From assembly GCA_033220425.1 (NCBI GenBank), contig CM065653.1:1054001-1118000 (forward strand): DNA of 64,000 nt, in the 5' to 3' direction. The position numbers and the translations under genes were made by a program. The notes under the pieces were generated by a model, which saw nothing but the letters and a program-made list of their open reading frames with translations, was not told the DNA's origin and made no database searches. Shown piece by piece: positions 9,975 to 21,750 of this stretch. How positions within the stretch are numbered: the first letter of the stretch is position 1; the number at the start of each line of letters is the position of its first letter. This DNA comes from Lepraria neglecta. Lineage: Eukaryota; Ascomycota; Lecanoromycetes; Lecanorales; Stereocaulaceae.

Positions 9975-12900
9975 TGCTTGGCATTTGCCACCGATCGTGC
10001 TGCCTGCAAAACATAGCTAAAACGCTTCTTTTGCTCATAACTATTGCGCAAATGGGCCGATTCTAAAAATTCTTGATGCGCAAGCAAGCTAATGATTGAC
10101 TCCAAAACTTATGAAATTATCTCAATATCATATGATGTATGTGGCGCGGGGAAGCACTGCGAAGAAGTGCGCAGCGTATTCAACTTTTGGTGGTTGAAGG
10201 CGCTAGGCCGAAAAGCGTAGAATACTATCAGAGGGGGTGGAATATAAGGCCGATCTTATTGGCTGCAAGTGCGGAATACCCTCCGAATTTCGCCATAATC
10301 TGTTATTAGAAGAAAGATTGTTATGGCTGCTGAGGTTGCTGGATTAGTAAGCGCTTGCGCTTGCGTTATGTATTTCTTCCGCTCAGTGTCAAGGGCCGGC
10401 CTAGAGTCAAGTCATAGGGGTAGAATAGACGATGATATGGAATCTAGAGGAGGAAGCTATGTACAGACGCGCTGAAGGTAAACAATAGTAGCTGCCAAGC
10501 TGCCTAGCCTAACAGAGCTAGCGGTGGAAGATCATGGAAGGCCACCGCGTGCAGGCCAGGGCCGTAACAAAATATTTAGTTAGTGGTGACGTTGTTATTG
10601 ATATATCAGATATAGGTGACGTTGACAGCCTCAGGGAAAAGCTGATGCGGCTTCGCAATCGGTAAGGATAACGTCTGGATAAGATACACATCTACGGAAC
10701 GATCAATCAGATTTGCATTTCCACAATCGTTGAATCGTACCTGCAAAGCGTAACTATACGGTGTATCCACGGTATCCGCGGGGGGAGAGGTTGGTGGGAT
10801 CGAAATGGATAGATGAGCAGGACTGATACTACTCCCCAGCTGAAGAAATAACGCTAGTACCGATCGAAGTTGACTTTGTCCAATCGGCTGCGTTTATCAC
10901 CCGGTAGGACATCGTTGCCTTTTCAAGCTTAATTTCAGCGCTATCGAACTTCATACATAGGATTGTGCTGGAGCAGTTGATTCTGGGACTGAATACATTT
11001 GGAGATAATCACATCTGGATGTTCAGAGAGTCAAGGGCTGCATCTATTTGTAAAGTCCTCATAATCATTATCCTGTCTATAGTCCTCCTCATTCGCCATC
11101 CAGAATTCTTATCTACCATCTTTAGATCCTCAAAAGGATCTTTATCCTCGTTTCGAAGAAATCTTTCAAACGAATAACCCTACGTCCCTGGCCTCGAAAT
11201 CCTGCCACGGACTCAGGACCTTATGGCTGCCCTGCGACTGATATGCCGCCTTCTAAGATGTATCATCCTCCACCTTCTTCCTCCAGCGCGACTCGAGCCA
11301 ATCCCAGTACACCGTGCGCAGATGTGGTAGGTATCGTACGTCCTGCACACAATACGCCCTGATATCCTAACTTGATAAGAGCCCCCTCTCTGCGGGTCAA
11401 CCAGTCTTGCGCCGGTGTCCTTAACAGCTTTCCATTTGAGGGGGACAAATTTAATATCCGCTACCGTCATAATTGAGCGTCTCTGAATCGTCAAGTCGAT
11501 GCGAGCCTGTCGTGCAGGTTGGGAGATGCTGGAATTATTGGTTGCTCACCGCGCGCAATGCAACCTCTAGTTGAATGCGTCGCAATCTCCACCCACTACA
11601 TCAGTGTCTAAAAAGACGGCGACCCTTGCATGCTCTTGAACGAGGTTAAGAGAAACTGAGTAGACCCCGCAGGCACTTTGCTTCTACCATTAGAAGTTGC
11701 ATGTTATTACCGCCCACTCCTTTGATTTGCAGCGTTGGCAATTCACGTGACCCTGCTGCGAAGCTAGATGCGTCCATGCTTCGACGTGGTATTGTTAATT
11801 TGGCTGTTTCCAGCGTCAAGAAGGGAAACGGAATATATGCGGGATACGTCCGAGCTATCCATGAGGAGAGCGAGTAGGTTGAGCTAGCTCTTGGGACGTG
11901 TATGTATATGCTGCTCTCAGCTCTACTTGGAGACCTTCATTACGCACGTCTATTAGCTCACAATTCTCCAGTTGCCACGTCGCGTATAAGGCGCTGAAAA
12001 AGTCTTACGAAGACACGACCCATTGTCCTTCAACGGTCATACCATCGTCTACACAAACCTGTCCCGAACGTTCATCTCATACCCAAGACCATGGCAGCAA
12101 CAGACGTCATTCAGAAGCTACCCGCCTCTCCACCGTTGCAAACACCTCCAAGCAGCGCTGAACTGCCGCCATACAAGCAGACGCTCAGTTCGGAACAGGG
12201 TGGATGTGTTAAAAGCTGCTCAAGCGATCCAGACCGCACCTACTGCTGCAGGAGCGCATCATGAAAGAGAGTCTGCTCTCCTACCGTCGAGATATAAGAG
12301 TTGATACGGGCTTATAGTATACATGCTCCCGCGACGAAGTCATACCACAACAAGTACCAGAGCTCCCCTCCAGCTATCATTGCATACCCTTACTTCTCGA
12401 GCAGTAGCAGATACCAACAATGCGTACTGGACGCAGTACTGGCACTCTATTGATGGGACGATATGGCCTCCACAGACAGTCAACCCAAACTGGACCATTT
12501 CCCTGCCAGCGCTCAAGCTGGCCCCGATCCGGCGAGACAGCTAACCGCCCTTCAGCATTGGGTCATCCACCGTACTCCAGATAGAAGTATTATAGTTATG
12601 ACGCTCCGACTAGCAGACCAGTCTCGCTTGTCGATGGCGCAGGCCAGGTTTACAAGAGTTATTGGTATATGCTAGAGACAGCGTGGATTTGGGGCGAAAA
12701 AGCGTTGGGAGATTTCGTTACGGTAGCAAGAATTTAGTTAAAAGGAATATAGCAAGCTGGCTCAAATGGACCGGATAACAATAGATGGGTAGTTTGGTGG
12801 AAGGGAAGATAGGATAGTATACTAAGCAAGGCTCTTTGGAGTAGGCAGTATACGAATATTACTCAATATTTCATCTAGCGGCAAGAGTATTTAACTAAAA

Positions 12901-13183
12901 TCTGCTGCCCGGAAGCCCAGTTTAAGTAAAGGTGCGGGTTTCGGGTGCAGACCTCCTGCGGAGAAATGCCCTCAGGCGCTCAATTTCGGTCTAAGCAGGG
13001 CCTTATATTAGAGGCAATTCTTCATAATATAAACCTTCATAATATAAACTTGGGAACTTCTTATCACCTCAGATAGAATTAAGAACATAAGTACTTCTTC
13101 TGCGAACAACAAAATAAGTAATAATCATAACCTTTGTCTGCGCCAGCCGGTCTACCCCGTTAGCGTCCACGCTGAGCTCGGCC
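9975..13183. other. Repeat-like, gene-free stretch
   Basis: No supported gene. Two related segments, at 9935-9980 and 10178-10225 (both with ATTCAACTTTTG followed by a GCG-rich GAAGCGCC/AAGGCGC part), suggest internal repeats. A direct repeat TTCATAATATAAAC occurs twice at about 13020-13047. Short frames around 11210-11500 and 12020-12680 have no recognisable domain. The stretch reads as degraded mobile DNA between the Helitron and the chromodomain pseudogene. Confidence 0.5.
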
Positions 13184-14994
13184 TTATACCTTAAGGTACC
13201 GCCGTAGTTCTTGCGCATTTCCTAAATCGCTTTCAAGCAGCCATGTATCATCCCAGCGCACCTTGTATACATAGCCACTTCCCGTCTATCTTTTGTCAAC
13301 AATCTTTACGATCTCCCACTCCTCTTTATCCGATGCTGAAGCTCCTTAGTCCTCAGGCTGCTCGGGAAGAGGTGGGGTGACAGCGATGGCGTAAGGGGGA
13401 TAGACGGTCGTTACTGCTCCGCGATCACCTCTACGGATAGTCTGCTCAACTCTATTACAGGATAGTACGACACTGGGAGAGATAGAGCGATTAAGGGACG
13501 AGGTGGTAGACGAGGTAATAGGTGAGGTAGTGGTAGGTGAGGTAATAGGTGAGGTAGTGTTTGGACTCAAGCAACGGTGTATCTTTGGCTGTTCCCTCGG
13601 GAGGGAGCTTTAGAGGTGGTCGGTGCCTATTTTAGTCTCCATCCGAGGAGCCGACGGGGCCAGTGATAGAAACCGGCGATGTTCGGCTGGGTCGTCCATG
13701 TCATCGTCGTTATCGTCTGTCTCATCGATCATGATCAGGTCTTTCGAGAGTCATTAGACGCGCCCACAGAGGCTGGGAGCTGCGCACTAAACTGCACACC
13801 GGGTCTTTAACCTGTGCACACCTTCCCTACCGTCGTTTAAACGTGCTCTATCTGCTGTACGCTTGTAGGAATCTCGAATGTCGGTGGCACCTATTATTAT
13901 CTCAGGCTCGGCGTCCGTAAAGTGTATTGGGCTCCACATCGAAATAGGCGATCGGAGAGAGTATAGGATAATATTATCTATACTGCAGCTCGTAGCAGAA
14001 GTATCGTCGTTCTCGGTGTCGCCGTTATAGTCCTTGGACTATAAACGGGGTACCTGTAGAATATTAGACGGCCTCTCAACTTCTCGTATCAGCAATATGT
14101 ATTCTATACCTACCTTGACTGCTGACAGCTTCATCTTACTCAGGTAACATATAGCGGCGACGCTTCGACACAGACTTCCCCTCAACGGCGGACGGACGCC
14201 TTTTCTTTTTCGATCCCAGCGAAGGCGTAGTTTTCTTATCGCCATCCCTATTATATCTCTTTTGATCTTCTTCATTATTGTCCGCCTCCGCCTCTTAACT
14301 GTTCCACAGATTCTTCTTATCCCTACCCGTTGATAGGTCAGGCGTAAGACCCTCGCAATCTCTGCCTTTAGACCCGCAAGTTCGCTTGCCGGGGGTTGAT
14401 ATAGAGCTAATATACCCACCCTTGTATTTGCCTTCGCTCGATTTGGGGCTGGTAGCGATACTGCGATCACCCTCAGCGGTAAGTTCGAAGTTGCCTTCAG
14501 GTCCTCCCGTCACGTATCCATCACTCGAGCCTGTTTACCACTTTTGTACCTTTCCTGCACTGAGCAGCAGTTCCTTAACGGGTGGGAAAGCATCGTCTTC
14601 CTCGACACCGCTGCGACTATAGGCACGAGTGGTATCAAGTCCGTTCGAGGTACCTGGAAGCGTTAATTACCGTCTAACAAATGCACCGACGAAGAACTGT
14701 ACCTTCGGAGTCTATTTCGGTGCTGTCAGGATCCAGTACTGGCATATAGAATGGATTGAGAAGCTCCTTAGGCAGCGGGCGAGTCATATCGAGAATTTCG
14801 ATCCAGTAGTAGCCTAGGAGAATTCCACTCTGTTTCTTGCTTGGCCCAAGAGCCGTAGGTTTATTGCCCTCTCTACCGGCCGCGGGGATAAGGAGGTTAG
14901 AGGCCGTTGGCCGCCTATCGCGAGGCAGGCCTGCCTTTGGGTGTTGAAAGTGATGGAAAGAACCCATCCTAATAAGGGCTATTGTATAATACAA
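13184..14994 (-). pseudogene. Degraded chromodomain protein, probably transposon-associated
   Basis: On the minus strand a chromodomain is readable at 13330-13190 (EEWEIVKIVDKR, stop, TGSGYVYKVRWDDTWLLESD, then LGNAQELRRYLK). It is preceded by a Thr/Ser/Pro tract and HRVEQTIRRG-like sequence at 13570-13350. Two in-frame stops, TAA before the domain and TAG inside it, break it; both could come from CAA or CAG by C-to-T change, as in repeat-induced point mutation. Upstream, minus-strand fragments at 14513-14160 (Lys/Arg-rich, nuclear-looking) and 14994-14674 (a segment with GILLGYYWIEILDMTRPLP) probably belong to the same dead gene in shifted frames. Such chromodomain genes are repetitive in many ascomycete genomes. 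The joining of the fragments is inference; the chromodomain itself is clear. Confidence 0.65.
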
Positions 14995-16869
14995 GCGCAG
15001 AGGGAACCAGAGGAGACAAATAGTCTGACTGTTTTTGACTTGGTAGTCTAGAAGGTAAATTCCAGGTGAAGAGAGATGGTAAGCAGTGGATTATATATGC
15101 CCGAGGATACCAGACCACGCACTGGGAACTTCCCGGCTTGCACACCCCGTCCCTCGCCTTCTCTTCCTCTCAACACCATCGATCGCCGATCTCCAGTCAT
15201 TCGCCTCACACCAAGTTGCACGCCCAGGCGCAGCTCCCGGTCATTTGCACCCTCGTCGATCCACGCATCATGCGAGCTGAGCGTTCCCTATGCATCGGCA
15301 TCCTATACTTTTTCCCCTGCGCCCCTCGGAGACGTCTACATCCGTCGAGCTACGTCAGCTACTGCAGACTGGATCTTAGAGCTGAGACCTCCATAGCGTA
15401 TTGGCTGTATCGCGCCGTCCACTATACCTGCCCAAACACGAGATCGGCGTCTCGAGGCCACGTCACCGGATCCCACGCCATTGCAGCACCTTTACGGGCG
15501 CAGCCAGGTAGATAAGCAAAGGCCGCTGTCGATCGAGGCGAAGCCAACTCTCCTAGGACGCCATTCGCTGGCTTCAGCTCACAGCCGGAGGTTGGCTTCA
15601 CGCTCAGCCCCTCGGGTACCAGGTCAGATCCCTGGCGATATGCGATCCGTATCGAAGCCGCCAGGCAGACAGGTGGAAAGCCCGAGCGATCGCAATGTGA
15701 GATGAGCCATTTCTTGATCGGTCATATGGCAGCCGTCCTCTAATCCGACAGTCTCTTTCCCTGAGATCCTCGCCGTAAGCTAAAATTCTCAACCAATGTC
15801 CGAGCAGAGTCGAAGGTCACCAGCGCCTGGAACCCATGCGAGCTGAGCTCGATTAGCGTGGCCCAATCAGTCCAAGCCGACCGATGCAGGAAATGTCGGC
15901 AGACCGCTCAACAGCCCAGCCCCGAGCCGTAGTGTTGTACATCGGCGGCGCAGCAAACGGAAACCTGCTCAAGAGCGTGAGGCATTTATTCAATTATAGC
16001 CACGCCGATCGCCCACAGCTCGCCGTAGGCGAGTGACTGTCAAGCCGGCCAGAAAGCGAGCCAGAGCACCAGCCAGAACTCCAGCTGAAGTACAGTAGAG
16101 CGCAGCGGCAAAGTATAGAGATATCGATAGAGAGTAGGATAAGGAGAGGGCGGTTAAGAGAGAGCGTAGGAAGCGGGCAGTAAAGGAGGATCCAGAGTAT
16201 AGTGTGCCCGTAAAGATGATAGAGCCAGAAGCACGAAATATCGCGATCGTGGTGGCAACCTTTCAACTGAGGTCGGCGGCGTGGGAGCTAAGTGTTGGAG
16301 GAGCCGACAGCTACGTAAGCTGTACGAGCGAAGAGGGAAGGGAAAAGGAAGGAGAGAAGAGAATAGAGCGTATAAAAGAAGACAGGAAAGAAAGAGCGCT
16401 TGAGGTCGATATTAGACCTCCTTTCCATCGTCGCCGCTTTTCCAGTAGTTATAGACAGGCGAAGGCTCTGCGCCAGGCGGTCACTCTAAGCCACTGCAGA
16501 TCCACTACGCCCTAAAGACCTGCTCACTTGGACGGTGAAAGAGACACGTAATGCTTTCTGTAAAGAATAGCAATCAGGCAGCAGCTCGCCCACCTCCAAG
16601 GGGGCGCAGCCACCCAGGATCACCCAGGCTCACCCAGGCTCGCGCGACGGTGACCCGCGTCGCGCGAGAATAAAGCGGCGCTCACCCTATGCCCGATGAG
16701 GGGTGAGGCCGGGGCAGATATCTTGAGGCTTGGCGATCTGTGGGGCGACAGAGACATCCATAAATCTCAACATCATCACATCGCAACTTCCTCTTCTCAA
16801 TTCAACTATTATGCATCTTTGCGAGACCTGTACAATCTACCTCTTTAAACCTAGACCTAGAACCTGCGA
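14995..16869. other. Gene-free stretch 5' of squalene epoxidase
   Basis: No domain is recognisable in the frames at 15066-15700, which are Arg/Ser/Pro-rich and overlap on both strands. A polypurine tract runs through about 16326-16400. Sequence from about 16680 to 16869 should contain the ERG1 promoter and leader (CT-rich, with ACATCATCACATCGCAAC before the start). Confidence 0.45.
16611..16668. repeat. Three tandem 10-mers followed by an 11-bp inverted repeat
   Basis: CACCCAGG(A/C)T occurs three times in tandem (16611-16640). It is followed by a perfect 11-bp inverted repeat, CTCGCGCGACG and CGTCGCGCGAG, separated by 8 bp (16639-16668). It lies about 200 bp before the ERG1 start codon, so it could be regulatory; that is inference. 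Confidence 0.85.
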
Positions 16870-18460
16870 ATGATGCCTTACATCCACGACATCCCTCGAT
16901 CGTATCCATCCTCGTCTACCTCCTTATCATCTAGTGCCTCGTCCACCTACGAAACCGAAAAACCAGAACCCGAACTCTCACCAACTGCTCTCCGCCGAAT
17001 CTTCCACCATGAATCAGATGTCCTGATTGTTGGCGCCGGCATTCTTGGTACAGCCCTCGCCATCACGCTTGCTCGCGCTCCTCACAATCGCTCCATTACG
17101 CTTCTCGAGAAATCGTTGAAAGAACCTGACCGCATTGTTGGCGAATTGCTACAACCTGGCGGAGTCTCGGCGTTAAGAGAATTGGGATTAGAAAAATGTT
17201 TAGAAGAGATCGATAGCGTGTTAGTGCGCGGTTACGAGGTGATTTACTATGGACAAAGCGTGAAGATAGGATACCCCGAGAATGCAGGTGGTGGGGAGGC
17301 AGACAAGAAGTTATGGAAAACCGGGAGGCCAGAAGGGAGGAGTTTCCACCATGGACGATTCATTCGAAGACTGAGAGAGGCGGCCATGCAGGAGCCAAAT
17401 GTGTCAGTCGTCGAAAGCAACGTTACAGACGTCGTCAAATGTAGCCATACTGGAACTATACTGGGCGTCAATTGTCTTACGAAAGGAGAAAGAGACGTCT
17501 ATTTTGGCCAATTGACCGTGCTCGCGGATGGATACGCGAGCAAGTTCCGCAAGGATTACATTCCCAGGTCGGTCGTCAGCAAGAGTCGATTCTGGGGACT
17601 GGAGCTCATTGACGCTGTTCTACCGAGACCACTGCATGGGCATGTCATTTTGGGTCATAGCGCGCCAGTGCTGCTTTATCAAATTGGCACGAGGGAAACG
17701 AGGGCGCTGGTGGATGTGCCTGAGGGATTGGAAAGCGCGAGTACGAAGAACGGAGGCGTGAAAGGCCATCTCAGGAATGTGGTACTGCCAAGTCTACCGG
17801 AGTGTGTCAAGCCATCATTCGAACGAGCGCTAGACGAGGGAAAGCTAAGGAGCATGCCAAACTCCTTCCTACCTCCAAGCGTGAACCGATTCCCAGGGAT
17901 GGTGATGCTAGGAGATGCGATGAACATGCGACATCCGCTCACAGGTGGAGGAATGACAGTCGCATTCAACGACGTCGTCCTCTTGAAGGAGCTTTTACGT
18001 CCGGAAGTGGTGCCCGATCTGGGCAACACCACCCTCGTCCTAAAGCAAATGGAGCGATTCCACTGGCAACGGAAAGGACTCACGAGCGTCATCAATATAC
18101 TAGCACAGGCGCTGTATTCACTCTTTGCTGCTCATGGTATGTCTCATCCATCCACCACGCTTCGCACAACTAACATTCGTTCCAGATCCACAACTCACAG
18201 CGCTCCAACTCGGCTGCTTCCGCTACTTCCAGCGCGGGGGACAGTGCATTGATGGCCCCGTGGGCCTCTTGGCTGGGATAATCCGGCAGCCGCTTGTCTT
18301 GGTTTACCATTTCTTTTCCGTTGCTATACTCGCGATATGGATCGTCCTATCTGAATCTCCATTGTACAAATTACCATTGGCGCTGATCTCGGGTCTCGGG
18401 ATATTTTACAAGGCCGTTATGGTTTTCTCACCGTTGATTGTCTCGGAATTGAGAAGTTGA
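16870..18460 (+). CDS. ERG1: Squalene monooxygenase (squalene epoxidase)
   Basis: Exons 16870-18136 and 18186-18460, split by a 49-bp intron, give 513 aa, within the usual fungal size. The enzyme epoxidises squalene to 2,3-oxidosqualene with FAD and NADPH, at the endoplasmic reticulum and lipid droplets, and is the target of allylamine antifungals such as terbinafine. The FAD dinucleotide fold is at residues 51-69 (VLIVGAGILGTALAITLAR), preceded by a Ser-rich N-terminus. The second FAD motif and the family signature are at about 347-362 (LGDAMNMRHPLTGGGM). The stretch LQLGCFRYFQRGGQCIDGPV at the second exon start is also diagnostic. Two hydrophobic C-terminal helices serve as membrane anchor. 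Start chosen at the first Met of a frame preceded by stops, with A at -3 not obvious. The gene borders a transposon-rich island on its 5' side. Confidence 0.96.
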
Positions 18461-18680
18461 GAAAGAGTTTCTGGCGGCTTGGGGATAGAGGTTTGTAAAT
18501 ACATACTGTACGCTATGAGTGGACTGCTGTACATAGACTATTCGTTTCTTGGACGTTGGTCCTCGGCGTTCTAGCGATAGCATTGCATCATAGAAGACTA
18601 CCTCAATAACAATAATTAATACAGCCCAAGGCCCTAACGCCCATCCCATCATGCCATCATCATCATCATCATCATCTTCC

Positions 18681-19319
18681 TCATTCAACCCTGTGCCTCT
18701 TCCTAGCCCCCTCCTCCCTAGCAATCACCCACTTCGCAACAAACCCAGCCTCAAACGGCACCCCCAACACCTTCTTCAACCTCGCAACCTCCAAATCCAA
18801 AGGCGCCGTACCCTCCCCTTGCTCGCATAAACCCGTCCTCTGACCCTGGATCACATGCAGCTGCTGGTCCAGATGTCCCAGCACGAGGCGCCAATCGAAT
18901 GAACGACCGGGCTCATTCGGCATCCCTAATGAGGCGCATAGCCTGGCAATCTCCTGACCTGATTTGTATCGTTGGGCGCATAGGACCGCTGCTTCCTGGT
19001 CTAAGATCTGTCGCTTGGCTAGTGCTATTTGTAGCTGCTTTCGGAGCTGGGGTATGATAGGGGTCTTTTGGGTGGAGGAGGCTGACATGGTAGTGTCTTG
19101 AATGCCTTCCTCGCCAGATTCCTCGTCCGAGGTTTCCCCGTCGTCTTCGGTAGCATTGGGATTGGGTACCGACCGCACCCACTCGTCGAATCTCGCTTTC
19201 TTAGTCTTGCCAGCCTCGCCGTTCTTGAGGCTCTTATCCTCACCGTGGCCGTGGACCTTGGCGTTGCCGTCCTTGGTGCTTTCAGATGCGGGTACCCATG
19301 CTGAGTTGAGAAGTGCCAT
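18681..19319 (-). CDS. Uncharacterised acidic/coiled protein
   Basis: A 212-aa frame, not recognised. The N-terminal half is charged and disordered, with a Lys-rich stretch and a Glu/Asp/Ser run (TEDDGETSDEESGEEG). The C-terminal half (residues about 85-212) looks helical, with QLRKQLQIALAKRQILDQEA and WRLVLGHLDQQLHVIQGQRT. The start ATG at 19319 has a good context (CCAAAAATGGC). An overlapping frame upstream (19665-19282) may supply a 5' exon through an intron that ends near 19300, which would make the protein longer; splice phases allow this but do not prove it. The gene is convergent with ERG1. The region between the two stops (18461-18680) includes a CAT trinucleotide run. Confidence 0.6.
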   Translation of the reverse strand: MALLNSAWVPASESTKDGNAKVHGHGEDKSLKNGEAGKTKKARFDEWVRSVPNPNATEDDGETSDEESGEEGIQDTTMSASSTQKTPIIPQLRKQLQIALAKRQILDQEAAVLCAQRYKSGQEIARLCASLGMPNEPGRSFDWRLVLGHLDQQLHVIQGQRTGLCEQGEGTAPLDLEVARLKKVLGVPFEAGFVAKWVIAREEGARKRHRVE

Positions 19320-19665
19320 TTTTGGAGTACGCGGTTGGGCTAGCGAAGACCAGTGCTGTCTCTCCTGCGTCTTCTTCCCAGATTTGGACTTGACGTCTCA
19401 GGCTTGCTCCCACGTGACCTAGTTGTTCGCTTGATGCAGAGTAGTCTGTATAGTAGTCTGTAGGTAGCGTTTTGCCGGTCCTTGTACGGAAGTCGTCCTC
19501 GTTTCCAGCGACGTCTGAAGGCGTGATGGGTGAGTACTTGGGAGGAGAGTCTTGATTTGAGCTGCTGAGGGAAGGCCCTCCATTTAAGCTTGTCTCGCGG
19601 CTCATTGACGCACCAACCACTGAAGCTTTGTTGAGGAAAGTTTGTATCGAAATGGAGGGCTCCAT
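19282..19665 (-). CDS. Possible 5' exon or separate small protein
   Basis: A 127-aa frame beginning MEPSISIQTFLNKAS with balanced composition (Ser/Thr/Pro-rich, then LRRQVQIWEEDAGETALVFA). It overlaps the start of the 18681-19319 frame by 38 bp in a different frame. Either it is the true N-terminal exon of that gene, spliced with a donor such as GTCACG at about 19422 or GTCAAG, or it is a chance frame. No domain recognised. Confidence 0.3.
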   Translation of the reverse strand: MEPSISIQTFLNKASVVGASMSRETSLNGGPSLSSSNQDSPPKYSPITPSDVAGNEDDFRTRTGKTLPTDYYTDYSASSEQLGHVGASLRRQVQIWEEDAGETALVFASPTAYSKNGTSQLSMGTRI

Positions 19666-20329
19666 CAGTGTTTAAATCTTGGCTCCCTGGCTTGTTAGAG
19701 TCATTTTGTGGCAGAGCGGTGTTTGGAGTTGCGAATGGATTGCTGGTTTGCGGTACGGTGGAAAGAGTCCGGTTGCCGGGGACTTGTCCAGCTGTACTGG
19801 TCGGTTCGGGGGCGATTTGACTGAGTCTTGTTAGTTTCTTCGGGCTGGGTCCCTTGGACTTGCGGGGAGCAATGTCTGCGGAGCTTGACTTTGCTTGGTG
19901 TAATGCCGGACAAACGTGTGATTAGCATAATGCAGAGTAACAGAAGATGTATGAAGTTAATCACTAGAAGGGGAGTTCTGCGAGGGAAGGTGTGAGCTAA
20001 GTCCAGATGTCAGTCGCGCCCCAAAGCTCCTTTTGGAAGTAACTCAGAGAGAGATACCTGTACACCAATCCAATGACCACATCTAAGAGCATGAACTTAA
20101 CGAATCTTACATCGCGTTTAAGCGGTCTCTACAAGGATTGAGAGACTTGTAGGAGTATGATCAGAGTCTTCAAAGTATAGCTCGTGGTGAAAAGCGTAAA
20201 ATAAGAAAAGTGTAAAAGTGTGTCGAGAAGAATTTCTGGCAAGGGCGACTCGAACCCATGCCCTATCAAAAAAAATTTACCTCGCAGAGAATACGAAAAT
20301 TACAGTACGTCAAAATGGCAAAAGATTCC

Positions 20330-20362
20330 CCAACCAGCCCTGCTCGATGCAGGGCTGGTTGG
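20330..20362. repeat. Perfect 14-bp stem, 5-nt loop hairpin
   Basis: CCAACCAGCCCTGC is followed by loop TCGAT and the exact complement. A second small hairpin (AAAACC/GGTTTT) follows at about 20369-20384. It lies in the gene-free interval between the coiled protein and the MDR gene (19666-20738), which otherwise holds only a short minus frame with a hydrophobic start (19964-19701). Confidence 0.9.
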
Positions 20363-20738
20363 TTATAGAAAACCCGGAGGTTTTACTTCGTATGCGTATG
20401 TGTTTGCGTCCACGTATGCGAGGAGTCGAAGGCCAGTTGTGTAGGTCTTAGACCAGTCGTCTAGGTCTACTCAGAGCACGGCGTCGGGATCAAGTTAGCC
20501 CTTATGCTCTGAGAATTGCCAAGAACCGCGAGTTCTTTGACCAACTACCGTTGCGCCAAAGCCGCCGGAATCTTGAGTAAAGGAATAGGGCTTATTTTGA
20601 TATTAATTGTAGAACTAAGAGAATGATGACGGCAGGCACGACAATGATAATGAAACTATCCATAGATTTCTTCCGATTATAGCAACTTCGATTCAAGCAA
20701 CGCACATGCAGCAAAGATAGCTACCTTGTCCTTGTCCC

Positions 20739-21750
20739 TCAAGGCACGAACACTACCCTTTCGCCCTCTTCGTTCCACATTCTCTCCACATCACTCAACT
20801 TACACACCTTGATCTTCTGCTTCTCAATACGCGCACACGCCTTCACCAAAGGCCCCAGCTCTTTGGCGAAATCCCTCACGCTGAAACTCCCCAGCCCCGA
20901 TCCTCGAATCACCAGGTCCTTAGACCTCAGCACCACTCTACACCGTTTCAGAGTCAGTATGCGCCCTTTTAGAAAATGCTCAAGTCGACAGACATGTCTT
21001 CGGAGCTGGAAAGAGTGCTTACCCTGGCAGACTCATCTCCAGCCCCGCGAGCGAGCCGACGTGCACATACTGCACCGTCCCTTTCGGCTCCAGGCTTTTC
21101 AGCAGGTGCACGGCTGGTGCTCCATAGATGTAATCCAATACGACGTCCACATGACCCAAGCTGCTGAAGTTGGTCTTCTCGACAGGATCAAGCAATGTCA
21201 CAGACTCATCCAACCCCGGCACAGCCTTGAGCGCCTCCTCGTTCCTGGCACAACCAATCACCTTTCCAGCCCCCAAGAAGCGAGCGAGCTGCACAGCTAT
21301 GGTTCCTGACAAAGAAGTGGCTCCCATAATAAGAATCGAGAATTTGGAAGGGAGGTTTTGACAGCGGTGTCTCAGCGCCATCCAAGAGGACATTCCTGGG
21401 TTGACCAAGGCGGCTGCTTGAACGGGATCTGCACCCTCTGGCAGGGGGCAAGAATTCTTCTTCGGAACATTGACATACTCGCGGAACGTACCACCATGAG
21501 CTTCTGCAGAAATAGAGCAATACAATTGCTCTCCATCCGGAGTGACGCCAATACAATCGGTGCCTGGCGTGTGAGGAAGATTCTTGACCGAATAGTGTTT
21601 GCCACTGGCGCGAGAGCGGACGATGCGGTGGAGTCCTGCGGCTAGTACCTCGACCTGGATCGTATCCTCGAGGGCTGGTGCTGATGGAGTGGGGACTTCG
21701 ATGTATTTAGGGGCTTCACCCCATTGCTGGACTTGAGCTGCATGCATCAT
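20739..21750 (-). CDS. Zinc-independent MDR oxidoreductase (quinone-oxidoreductase-like)
   Basis: Exons 21750-21023 and 20937-20739 join across an 85-bp intron (GTAAGC..TACTGAC..GTGTAG) to give 308 aa. The medium-chain dehydrogenase/reductase fold is clear: an N-terminal GroES-like part with HTPGTDCIGVTPDG (residues about 60-73), and the nucleotide-binding segment ILIMGATSLSGTIAVQLARF (about 139-158), followed by LDYIYGAPAVHLLKSLEPKG. The structural and catalytic zinc cysteines of alcohol dehydrogenases are absent, which points to the quinone oxidoreductase/enoyl reductase branch that uses NADPH. It is shorter than typical members (about 330-350 aa). Substrate unknown. Met1 or Met2 may be the start. 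Confidence 0.85.

Noticed and set aside
15066-15700. Several overlapping plus-strand frames upstream of ERG1
   Set aside because: All three phases are open because the DNA lacks stops locally. Composition is Arg/Ser/Pro-rich, with no domain.
20461-20585. tRNA-like sequence on the minus strand (A-box TTGGCGCAACGGTAG)
   Set aside because: An anticodon-like stem can be drawn, but the D and T stems do not pair and the T loop lacks TTCRA. At best it is a decayed tRNA.
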